This document shows, piece after piece, positions 1 to 8,075 of a stretch of 14,101 nt of DNA. Every line of letters begins with the position of its first letter. Position 1 is the stretch's first letter. A program made the position numbers and the translations under genes. The notes below the pieces were generated by a model, which worked only from the letters and a program-made list of their open reading frames with translations, was not told the origin of the DNA and ran no database searches. Source of the stretch: Jimgerdemannia flammicorona (Eukaryota; Mucoromycota; Endogonomycetes; Endogonales; Endogonaceae); assembly GCA_003990745.1 (NCBI GenBank), contig RBNI01004410.1, positions 1 to 14,101 of the forward strand, in the 5' to 3' direction.

Positions 1-76
1 CTGTCCTGGTATTTTATTTTAGTTATTGGAATTTATATTTAGCTTTATATCTTAGCAACCATTGAATTATATTTTG

Positions 77-84
77 TATAAATA
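77..84 (+). promoter_or_regulatory. TATA box in 5' LTR
   Basis: TATAAATA, conserved in the 3' LTR (7319..7326) and in the diverged LTR of element 2 (11946..11953, minus strand). It is the probable RNA polymerase II core promoter of the element, with transcription expected to start roughly 25 to 35 bases downstream. This is an inference from sequence only. Confidence 0.6.
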
Positions 85-103
85 CCCCTCTTATTTCCTC
101 TGA

Positions 104-109
104 AATAAA
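104..109 (+). terminator. AATAAA poly(A) signal in 5' LTR
   Basis: AATAAA lies 19 bases after the TATA box and recurs at 7346..7351 in the 3' LTR. An equivalent signal lies 18 bases after the TATA box in element 2. In the 3' LTR copy it could direct polyadenylation of the genomic RNA. It is a short motif, so the support is the conserved position rather than the word itself. Confidence 0.45.
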
Positions 110-326
110 GTCAGTCAATTCAGTTCTGGTTCACTTACACATAATCTCTTACAAGCAATCTAAGAGATAATAAGACAGTTTAAAGATAAGAAGTTTGAGG
201 ACTATAAGACCTTAGGAAGGCACTCCAATAAGAACTTGCTTATAACAAACTTGAGTTAGTCTAAGAGATATACCTTGAAGAGAATCTGGCATATTTGAAG
301 GACTCAGTGATCATTATATGACAACT

Positions 327-340
327 TGGTGCCCATTGGC
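327..340 (+). other. Primer-binding site (PBS) of element 1
   Basis: TGGTGCCCATTGGC begins with TGG, the complement of a tRNA CCA end, three bases after the LTR terminus (ACA then ACT then TGG). Element 2 has the same layout at 11736..11749 with TGGTACCTATTAGC. I cannot assign the primer tRNA from memory. Confidence 0.65.
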
Positions 341-383
341 TGATGATTCAAGATGAATCCCTCACTTTCAAGCTGCAAAATGA

Positions 384-1800
384 ACAACCCCCACAACAAC
401 TACCCTGACTACAAGAGTCACCCCTACAAGAATTCAAGACAAGATAGAAATGTGCCCTCCCATATTCTATGGATATACTACTGAAGATTCAATCCTGACC
501 TTTATTGAAGACTTTGAACAATTTGCCACCATACGAGTCCTTGGTATGGATGTACAATTGGCCCTTCTACCAGTCAGCCTCAGAGGACCTGTCAGAGACA
601 AGTTCAATGTAGCCACTATTGCAGATAATGGTACAGCCAAACTTGCCAACATGAAGGCTTTTCTCAGAACAACATACTATACCAAAGAGATCAAGCAAGC
701 TCTCAAGGATCAACTCAATACTATCTACCAGGGACTTAGTGAAGATCCCAACTCATTCTATACCTGAATCTACTACCAGATTGTCTTGGCTGGCTATGAT
801 GATGCCCTCAAGGAACAAATAGCAGATTCAACCTTCCTCAAAGGAGTTTACCCTGAAATTGCCCTAGCAATCCAGTATACCCCAGCTGCACTAACCCTTG
901 ATCAGAAAGTGATCTTTATACAGAGATATTGGACTGTCAGACACCCTGCCAAACACTCAATGGAGAAAATAACTAGCATCAAGATGGAGTCATCAAAGCC
1001 AACTAGTATTATATCTGCTACAGTTATAAATAGACAACTATCCCTATCTACCCCCAAGATAGCCAAAGCTGACCCAGTGGAAGAACTTGCCAAGCAGTTT
1101 GCTGAAATGACTGCTCATCTTGGTGATGTTGTTAGAGATATCTGAAGTGCCAACAGGAGACCAGTGCAGAGATTTGTAGCTGCTACAGAAAAATGCAATA
1201 TCATACACTTCAGATGTGGAGAAGAAGGCCACTATGCAAAGAATTGCATAACCAAAACAAGATGTAAAGCCCAACCAAGCAATGCTAGCAGAACCAGAGA
1301 ACAAACTAATGCAGTAGTTATTGAGGAGATTGATGATACTGATGATGAAGAATACTACGAGGAGCTTGAATTCTACTCTACTACTGAAGGTACCAGAACC
1401 TAGTCCAAGCCCTATGATAAGAAGAGCAACAGCAAGCCAGTTGGAAGATCAAAGAAGACCCCAGCTGTCACTATTCAAAGCAAGACTCAACCTGAGGAGA
1501 TTGATCAAGATATGGAGTTAGATGAAGCTACTTGCCAAATCATTGAAGGCACCACTCCAGTCTCAGGAGAAAGCAAAAGCAAGAAGGAATAGAAGCTACA
1601 CAAGACCAAGATTCACTAGTATGATATCTACAAGGACCTCAAGAAACAGAAGGTCAATGCTACTTTTGGACAACTAGCCAAAGTTCCTGTCTTCTGATAG
1701 CAGTTGAGAGTAGGACTTGCAACTATCACCAAGAATCAAGACTACAAGATTGTAGAAGCTCACAATGTACAGGAAGAATCTAAAAACTCAGGTAAAGAAT
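384..1800 (+). pseudogene. gag: Gag (capsid/nucleocapsid) region, stop-interrupted
   Basis: Structural Gag region that would form the virus-like particle and bind genomic RNA. The capsid-like part runs from about 450 to 1140 and the nucleocapsid part has a zinc knuckle at 1206..1247. The knuckle keeps Cys 1215, His 1230 and Cys 1245, but His stands where the first Cys of the CCHC pattern is expected; element 2 has CYTC there. An acidic stretch follows (1321..1370). In-frame stops lie at 765, 1143 (TGA), 1401, 1590, 1617 (TAG), 1695 (TGA) and 1698 (TAG). The TGA at 765 corresponds to AGA (Arg) in element 2. The initiator is uncertain: the ATGs at 353 and 380 are in another frame, and 450 is the first ATG in the main frame. 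The frame continues directly into the protease. Confidence 0.85.
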
Positions 1801-2573
1801 CTGAAGACCAGCACAAGACATCAGCCTATACCCCATGTTAGATCAAAGACTATATCTTTGATGCCATTATTGATACCAGTGCTGGAGGATGCCTCATGAG
1901 CAAGAAGGCAATTAACTGTCTGGGCTGGGACATTGAAGAGTCCACCAAGATGGTCTATGTTACAGCAGATGGTACATGAGCTACCCCCCTTGGCAAAATC
2001 TGAGAAGTCCCCATCAAGATAGGAGGAGCTACCATCCCAGTAGACGTGATTGTTACAAGTACCACCAACTATGATATCCTCATTGGCAACCAATGGCTTC
2101 ACAAGGCCAAGGCCATCATTGATCTCAATGCCCAGAAGATGCAGATCAACTATAGAGGAAGAAAGGTATGAGTCTCTATTAATGTTCACAAAGGAGTCTT
2201 ACCTAATATGGAGGAAGGAGATGAAGAGAACACAGAGATCTTCATGCACTTGGTGAATAAGAACAAGAACAAGACACCTAAGCTCACAGATAAGCAGTGG
2301 TACAACAAGATCATCAATGGCTATGCCCCTCAAGGAAGATGCCCCCATGGTATTAGGATGTACTGCTCTGAACACCTGAATGACTGCTAGTCCTATATCA
2401 GTGAAGTCAGAAAAATCTGTCAACAGAAATATGAGCAAGAAGTTGCTGAAGCAAAAAGGAAAGCCAAAGAAGATGACCAGCCCCCAGAGCTTCAAGCTGA
2501 CAGTGACAATGAGGAGGAACAAGAATCAGACATCACCCTCAAGGTCAAGAAGTTTCACCCTGAAGTCAAGATC
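1801..2573 (+). pseudogene. Aspartic protease (retropepsin-like) plus charged linker
   Basis: Would cleave the Gag-Pol polyprotein. The active-site motif DTSAGG is at 1872..1889 (family norm D-T/S-G-A, so the Gly has become Ser here; element 2 has DTRAG). A second hallmark, the hydrophobic-Ile-Leu-Ile-Gly segment before NQW (YDILIGNQW), lies at about 2070..2096. Stops at 1839 (TAG), 1977, 2001 and 2169 (TGA) break the domain, and a TAG at 2388 breaks the linker. The TGA at 1977 matches AGA (Arg) in element 2, and that at 2001 matches CAA, which fits a CGA ancestor hit on opposite strands. From about 2200 to 2573 a Glu/Lys-rich linker without known motifs leads into the dUTPase domain in the same frame. 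Confidence 0.8.
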
Positions 2574-2957
2574 CCAGAATATAAGACTAAAGGAGCTATA
2601 GGAATGGACCTTACCAGCATTCAAGATACTACTCTTGAACCACAGATCACCACCTTACTTGGCACTAGAATTGGAGTCAAGCTGCCAGAGAACTATGCCA
2701 GAATTATCAAGACCAGGAGCAGTCTGGCCAAAAGTGAAATCTCAGTTAAAGGAGAAGTAATTGATCCTGATTATACTGGCGAGATCTTCCTCATAGTCAG
2801 GAATCACAACCCCACCACTCCATTCAAAGTCAAGAAGCATGACAGAATTGACCAGATGCTGATCTATGAAATCAAGAAGCCCAAGATCATAGAAGCCATT
2901 GAACTCATCAAGACTAAAAGAGGAGAACAAGGCTTTGGATCTACTGGAAGAGAAGCC
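2574..2957 (+). pseudogene. dUTPase domain inside Gag-Pol, between protease and RT
   Basis: Matches the trimeric dUTP pyrophosphatase fold, which hydrolyses dUTP to dUMP and limits uracil in newly made DNA. All five family motifs can be followed, numbered from Met at 2604. Motif 1 is GMDL. Motif 2 is RSSLA (Arg38, 2715). Motif 3 is EVIDPDY with the catalytic-type Asp54 (2763) and Tyr57 (2772). Motif 4 is DRIDQ (about residues 80 to 84). Motif 5 is RGEQGFGSTG (about 106 to 115, 2919..2948). The five motifs span about 115 residues from Met2604, compact but in line with the core of the family. The domain has no in-frame stop. It is not a free gene: the frame is continuous with protease upstream and RT downstream. 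Element 2 carries the same domain at the same place. In retroviruses dUTPase occurs in other polyprotein positions (beta- and lentiviruses). Confidence 0.88.
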
Positions 2958-3126
2958 TATGCTGCCACCAAGATTACCGAACTTGAGCACAAGAAAGACA
3001 AGGACCAGAACAAGCACATATATACCATTGGAGAAAACTTTCCCCTAGAAGAACAACTTCTTAAGATTCTGCACCAGAATGAAGGAGTACTTGCTACAGA
3101 CTTCAGGGATATCCATAATCAAAAAC

Positions 3127-4060
3127 CCAAGTACTATCATGAAGTTGACACTGGTGATACCAAGCCCATCTACCAGAAAGCCAGACCCATACCACCTGCC
3201 TACAGAGAATGGCTGTGAGCAGAACTCAAGGAAATGGAAGAAGCTGGAATCATTAAGCAAGCTATCAGTCTCGGGGCTTCACTCATTGTCCTTGCCCCAA
3301 AGAAAGGAAGTAAGCCTGGAGAGTTTGTGCCAAGACTCTGTATTGACTACAGGAAGCTCAATACCATAAAGAAGAATAGGCAATCTCTGCCAAATATTCA
3401 AGAAATCCTTACTATTCTCAGAAGCGAAGCCAAATACTACACCACCTTGGATCTGTTCTCAGGCTTCCATCAGATTGGTCTCACTCAAGATGCTAGTGAG
3501 AAATCAGCCTTCATCACACCTAATGCCACCTATATCTATCTGCAAATGCCATTTGGAATGTGCAATGCCCCAGTAAGCTTTCAGTGAATGATAAACAGAG
3601 TCTTCAGCAATGAGATTGAAAAATGGCTCTTTGTCTATGTTGATGATGTGATCATCTTCAGCAACACTACATGGGAATATGTCAATTACATACAGCTAGC
3701 CCTCAAGAAGCTCAAGGAGCATGGCCTTTACATCAAGCCCAAGAAATGCAAGTTTACAGCTCAAGAAATCGCCTACCTAGGACACTTCATCAATCAGACT
3801 GGAATCCACACAGACCCCATGAAGATTGAGGCTGTTGCAGTCTACCCAAGACCCAGAACAACTACAGAAGTCCATGCCTTCCTTGGACTGGCCAGCTACT
3901 ACAGAAGATTCATCAAAGGATACTCTAATATTGAAGCACCTATCTATGAGCTACTGAAGAAGGAAACCAAATTTGAATGGACCAAGGAGTGCCAAGAAAC
4001 CTTCAATGAACTCAAGACCAGATTGACCCAAGCACCTATCCTCAGAAGACCAGATTGGAA
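3127..4060 (+). pseudogene. pol: Reverse transcriptase domain
   Basis: RNA-dependent DNA polymerase of Ty3/gypsy type. The order is the PIYQKARPIPP entry segment (3166..3198), the finger segment with LCIDYRKLN (about 3337..3363), LDLFSGFHQI with catalytic Asp 3450, FGMCNAPVSFQ (3552..3584), and YVDD (3636..3647) with the Asp pair at 3642 and 3645. The connection segment follows, with LGHFINQTGI, FLGLASYYRRFI and the TQAPIL end. Two TGA codons interrupt it. The one at 3585 falls at the nearly invariant Arg of the FQR motif. The one at 3216 falls in the segment before AELKEMEEAGI. Catalytic residues are intact, unlike in element 2, where two of the three Asp are Asn. Confidence 0.93.
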
Positions 4061-4560
4061 CCTAGAATTCATCCTGCAGACAGATGCAAGTACTATAGGA
4101 CTTGGAGCAGTCTAGTTCAGAAGAAAGATGGATATGAATATATCATCTCCTATGCAAGCCAAGGTACCCGCAGAGCAGAACAGAACTATGAGTCATACAA
4201 GCTTGAATACTTAGCAGTAGTTTGGGCAGTAGACAAGTTCTACTACTATTTAGCTGGAAAACACTTCACTATTTAAACAGACTATTCCACCCTTGCCTGG
4301 CTGTTCCACACTCTGAACCCCAAAGGAATATATACCAGATAGATCTACAGGCTGCAAGAGTATGACTGTACTGTCAAGCACTGCTCAGAAAGAACCAATA
4401 CCAATGCTGATGCACTCTCAAGGATACCCCAAAACATCTCTATCAAGACTATTCAACATGAATAAAGAGTTATACTATGGATTAATCAGCTATCTTGGGC
4501 AGCAGAAGATACCCAACCACCTCAAACCCTGGACAATCACCATCATCAACCAGACTTAGA
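4061..4560 (+). pseudogene. pol: RNase H domain, frameshifted
   Basis: Removes the RNA strand of RNA:DNA hybrids during reverse transcription. The acidic residues seen are Asp 4083 (TDAST), Glu 4205 (LEYLAVVWAV), Asp 4280 (TDYSTL) and Asp 4409 (NADALSR). One base is missing at 4112/4113: the frame moves from that of the preceding Pol to the one used from 4112 to about 4560. Element 2 has the undeleted version (GCAGTCCTGGCT against GCAGTCTAGTT here), so this is a 1-bp loss in element 1. In the new frame stops lie at 4274 (TAA, Gln expected), 4340 (TAG, Trp expected) and 4463 (TAA). A second shift at about 4550..4575 returns to the original frame before integrase. Confidence 0.87.
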
Positions 4561-5657
4561 AACAGTTTGAACTAGACAACACTATACTCAGAAAAGAAGG
4601 AAAGCTAGTAATACTCGAATACAAGAGGTATCAAGTAATGAAAGAAGTATACAAGCAAGGACACCTAGAAGGAATCAATACATACAATAAGGCAAGAAGA
4701 ACCATGTGGTGGCCCAAGATGGAAGAAGACCTGCACCAATTTGTCAAAGGGTGTGACAAGTGCCAAAAACAGAAACAAGATCAACAAGACCAGGTATCTG
4801 GGTCATCAAGAATTAAGCCTATCTCCTTCCACTACATCACAATGGATATCATTGGACCACTATCAGTAAAACTATCAGGAAACCGCTATATTATAGTTAT
4901 TGTAGACCTCTTTACCAAATGGATAGAAGCAGGAGTATTACAAGAAGTCAATACCCTCTCTATAGCCAACTTCCTGCACTGAGAAATCATCTGCTGCTAC
5001 AAGACACCAAAGCAAATCACAACAGACTGTGGTACAGAATTTGTCAATAGATTCTATGAGATAATATATCAGAAATACAAGATCCAGCACATCAAGACCA
5101 CTGCATACCACCCTCAAGGAAATAGACAGATAGAGAGAACCAACAAGACCCTTAAGAACATCCTGGCAAAAATCTCAGAGACATATGAGAATTAGGATAA
5201 TCATCTCCCAACTGCCCTCTCTGTCCTATGAGACATACAGTCACAGAGCACACACTTTACCCCAAGGGAACTGCTCTTTAGAGAAGAAGATTCTGATAGA
5301 ACCTCAGCCACAAATCTAGACCTAACTTAGAGATGGGTCAATGCAGAAATCCGGAGACTACACCAAATCAGGAAGAATGTAGAAAAGAATTACAAGACCC
5401 TAGAATCCATCTGAATCAGAGAAAAGGTCCTACTGTATCAAAATATGGTAGAAGCCTCATGGTCACGAAAACTGGAGCCCAAATGAGAAGGACTCTTCTA
5501 TGTGCAAGATATCAAAGGAACTACCTTCTGGCTAAGAAAAATCTCAGAGACTATACTGCCTACTATGGTATATAGGAACAGACTCAAGAAGTACTATGAA
5601 CCTATACAAGAGAAGCAAAACATAATGACTGCCCATAAGGTTCTAGTCTGTGAATCA
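4561..5657 (+). pseudogene. pol: Integrase (HHCC, DD35E core, GPY/F-like C-terminus)
   Basis: Inserts the cDNA into the genome. The N-terminal zinc module keeps His 4662 and GCDKCQ, but the first His has become Tyr (TAC at 4650, from CAC). The catalytic core has Asp 4845 (MDIIG), Asp 5025 and Glu 5133. Thirty-five residues separate the second Asp and the Glu, an exact DD35E. The expected DRGTEF is now DCGTEF (CGT to TGT). The C-terminal part, KLEPK-stop-EGLFYV..KGTTFWLR...RNRLKKYY, matches the GPY/F module of gypsy integrases. Stops are at 4980 (TGA; AGA in element 3), 5193 (TAG; TGG in element 3), 5229 (TGA), 5328 (TAG), 5412 (TGA), 5484 (TGA, Trp expected) and 5658 (TAA). No chromodomain motif was recognised. 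Confidence 0.9.
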
Positions 5658-7055
5658 TAACAGCATATCCCATGACCAGCAGACTATCTGTCTGGATCAT
5701 TCTCTAAGGGATACAGTACTAGCAACTACTCATCTATGAGACTTTCGAAGCCAGAGAAGTTTGAACCATCAACTGATTGGTCAAGATCAGAATCAGGCCC
5801 TTGCTCTATATGAAGGGAGTGACCCTTCACCATCATGCCAAAATACAAAGAGAAGATACCAGCCCATAAATACCACTTTTCAAGCCCTTGCCAGAGGTTA
5901 TGGGATTAGCAAATTTTTTAGGACTGGACCAATGAATAAGGATGCTCAAGAAGATCCTTATTTAGGAGGAAGATATAACAGTGACCCCAGAATGATGATA
6001 TCAGCACAGGAGATAGCCTTTCCTTACAAGCCACCAGATTGGAATACAAGAAGATTATATGGTATATGAGATGAGCAATAATAACTAACTATGAGTCATT
6101 GTGACTACAGTTTAGATATCTTGAGGAATATAAAAGAAGGATCAAGGAACCACAGTAGTAGTAACCAATAAGACTCACCAATCCTAAAATAGCTCAAATA
6201 CTTATCACAAATAAAATACCTGCTGCCCACCAAACCTCAAGGTCAAGGAACTGCCAAGATACCTCAGTCGAAGAAAGGATGTTCCAAGACATCAGAAGAG
6301 CTATGAGGATCTGCTCAAGAAGGACTTCTAGTATCAACCTGGGTACTACAGATCTCTATTACTTTATCCTCTACCACCATGAAATGGAAACAAGGATCAC
6401 CATTGCTACTGAATGCCTCCAAATGTAGCAGAAGTATGAAATAGGAAACCTCCTCTGCCAGAAGTTCCCACAGGCTAGCACTCAAGAGCTACAAGATACC
6501 ACTCCCATGGATATATGTAAAACAAGGACAGCTAAGAAGATCTATCAGATCTTTAGGTATGCACCATGGTCAATCCCCAACTTGGAGTATGTTAGAATCT
6601 CAGATTTCAGAGACCTGTCATCCTACTGTATCAATGTACTAGAAGCCAGAGTGGCTACAGAAGCCCAGTCCACTATCACCCTCAATAGTGATGAAGTAGA
6701 AGACTTCTGACATCTCATCCTCCAGGATAACCCAGACCAATTCCTGTAAGGATTGATCTCAGTATTTCAAGGCCCCAGTATCCAGGTTAGACCTCCTCAA
6801 GACCCCACATTTGTTCCCTATTTTGTAGAAGAGAACCTCATAGACTGGAGAGCTCCTGCTGCTACCAAATATGATGATGTCATTGGCAATGATATCATCC
6901 TGCATGACATATGCAAGATGCATGACAAAGCATGCAAAGTACACAAAATGTATGACCTATATAATAACAATGATGAATTCACAGATCTCATCTCCTTCAA
7001 AGACATTCTGATCTCTAATGATAAAGCCCCTATGGTCTTGAATATTCTGCTCTAA
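5644..7055 (+). pseudogene. Third coding region of unknown function (ORF3)
   Basis: About 470 codons after integrase. The first part is open in frame 1 (about 5644..6069) and the second in frame 0 (about 6070..7055), with a frame change near 6065..6085. Stops inside are 5644, 5737, 6067, 6072, 6102, 6156, 6159, 6162, 6426, 6708 and 6747. The CAG TAG TAG TAA run at 6153..6164 reads as a former Gln tract. The final TAA is at 7053. I do not recognise the product. It has no transmembrane segment or signal peptide of the kind expected for Env. A Cys/His cluster (C-M/K-x-H-D-K-A-C-x-x-H) lies at 6912..6947. Coding status is supported by element 3, which keeps IYKLF...LGDF with the same spacing as IYQIF...ISDF here. 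The start is not resolved. Confidence 0.6.
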
Positions 7056-7080
7056 AGTTCCTTAGTTATACTAAATAATG

Positions 7081-7185
7081 CCAGCACTGGTATTCTGAGG
7101 TGACACAGAATTGTTCCAGCACTGGTATTTTGATGTAATACTGAATAATGCCAGTACCAGTATTCTGATGTGACACTGAATTATA
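7081..7185 (+). repeat. Three 35-bp tandem repeats upstream of the 3' LTR
   Basis: Units 7081..7115, 7116..7150 and 7151..7185 each begin CCAG and contain a TATT(C/T)TGA core. A degenerate fourth starts at 7186. The region 7056..7243 is otherwise non-coding. It may be an enhancer-like array of the element, or part of U3 if the LTR starts further left than 7244. Confidence 0.75.
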
Positions 7186-7243
7186 CCAGCATCCTGAACC
7201 TGTATAACCATCAGTACTGACTCTGGAACTTAGCAGTTTTTCC

Positions 7244-7565
7244 TGTCCTGGTATTTTATTTTAGTTATTGGAATTTATATTTAGCTTTATATCTTAGCAA
7301 CCATTGAATTATATTTTGTATAAATACCCCTCTTATTTCCTCTGAAATAAAGTCAGTCAATTCAGTTCTAGTTCACTTATACACAATCTCTTGCAAGCAA
7401 TCTAAGAGATAACAAGACAGTTTAAAGATAAGAAGTTTGAGGACTATAAGACCTTGAGAAGGCACTCCAAAAAGAACTTGCTTATAATAAACTTAAGTTA
7501 GTCTAAGAGATACACCTTGAAGAGAATCTGGTGTATTTGAAGGACTCAGCAACCACTATGTGACA
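7244..7565 (+). repeat. 3' LTR of element 1
   Basis: Matches 2..323 without gaps. It begins TGTCC after TTTTTCC and ends TGACA, followed at once by CTATT and element 2 sequence. It carries TATAAATA at 7319..7326 and AATAAA at 7346..7351. The bases before it (GAACTTAGCAGTTTTTCC) are not a purine-rich tract as second-strand priming normally needs, so the left boundary is less certain than the right. Confidence 0.88.
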
Positions 7566-8075
7566 CTATTCTTCCAGATATTAGAATATCTTTCACTGTC
7601 CCAGATAGGTGATATATAATTCTATAGTAGAGTTCCTTATTTATAGTTAGTTTACTGATCAGGAATCCTTCTGAATATCTATGAGATGATATCTGTATTA
7701 GTATTATTTCTTCTAAAATAGTATACAATAGTTATATTATAGACTTACAACTTTATAATCTATCTGATATAAATTTCTTTGAGTTGTCTTATGGTCAGTA
7801 GCTAAGTGAGAGCTGAATGGTCTATCTGAATAGTAAAGTATCTTCTAGCAAAATAGTAGTGAAACTTTTTTCTATAGCCCAAATAACTATAAGATACTCT
7901 GACTTATAGAATTTGTATTCCTTTTCAACTTCTCAGGTTCCTTGGCTGAGATATATAATGATATACTCTACTTTGTCTTTCTTCTGAGCCAGGACTGCTT
8001 CTAGTTCTTATATATTTGTATTTGTCTACAGGATGAATTCCTGAGACCAATCTGGTCTTCTGAGGATAGGTACTT
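7566..8075 (-). pseudogene. RNase H domain of element 2 (truncated at the junction)
   Basis: On the minus strand a segment matches ILRRPDW..EFILQT of element 1, followed by EAVLAQKKD (GAV then a missing base in element 1), YIIIYLSQGT and YKSEYLIVIWAI. The first catalytic Asp is now Asn (FILQTNTN). Several TAG/TGA stops are present. The frame decays before 7566, where element 1 begins. Confidence 0.75.

Larger units (their letters stand above)
2..323 (+). repeat. 5' LTR of element 1
   Basis: A 322-bp repeat that begins TGTCC, ends TGACA and matches 7244..7565. By hand count there are 18 differences, 17 of them transitions. The right end is fixed by the primer-binding site three bases downstream. 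The left end is less sure. TG..CA ends support position 2, but base 1 also matches its counterpart at 7243, and the sequence before the 3' LTR has no purine-rich tract. The real LTR could therefore start further upstream, outside the window. Confidence 0.88.
1..7565 (+). mobile_element. Ty3/gypsy LTR retrotransposon, element 1 (inactivated)
   Basis: An almost complete LTR retrotransposon. It has a 5' LTR, primer-binding site, Gag, protease, dUTPase, reverse transcriptase, RNase H, integrase with a GPY/F-like end, a third coding region, tandem repeats and a 3' LTR. The order RT, RNase H, integrase is that of Ty3/gypsy (Metaviridae-like) elements, not Ty1/copia. Gag and Pol share one frame from 384 to 4112 with no programmed shift visible. 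In-frame stops and two frame changes make this copy non-autonomous. Active-site residues of dUTPase, RT, RNase H and integrase are still readable, so the insertion is younger than elements 2 and 3. The true left end is uncertain because the window starts inside or right at the 5' LTR. It appears to lie inside element 2. Confidence 0.93.

Noticed and set aside
5333..5575. 80-codon plus-strand frame in the integrase C-terminus
   Set aside because: It is in another frame from the integrase match, which continues in frame 0 through several stops.
450..5660. Reassigned genetic code (TGA as Arg, TAG/TAA as Gln)
   Set aside because: TAG also falls at a Trp site (5193) and TGA at a probable Trp site (5484). 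Frame changes are present, catalytic residues are lost in element 2, and other copies carry ordinary codons at the same sites. Mutational decay explains it better.
5761..7055. Envelope gene
   Set aside because: It has no signal peptide, no membrane anchor and no furin-like site, so it is left as an unknown ORF3.
7570..7600. Small inverted repeat GATATT/AATATC near the insertion site as an integration signal
   Set aside because: A six-base stem in AT-rich DNA is expected by chance.
7546..7728. Minus-strand 60-codon frame across the element 1/element 2 junction
   Set aside because: It is out of frame with the RNase H of element 2, and the same out-of-frame similarity is seen in element 1 at 4362..4559.
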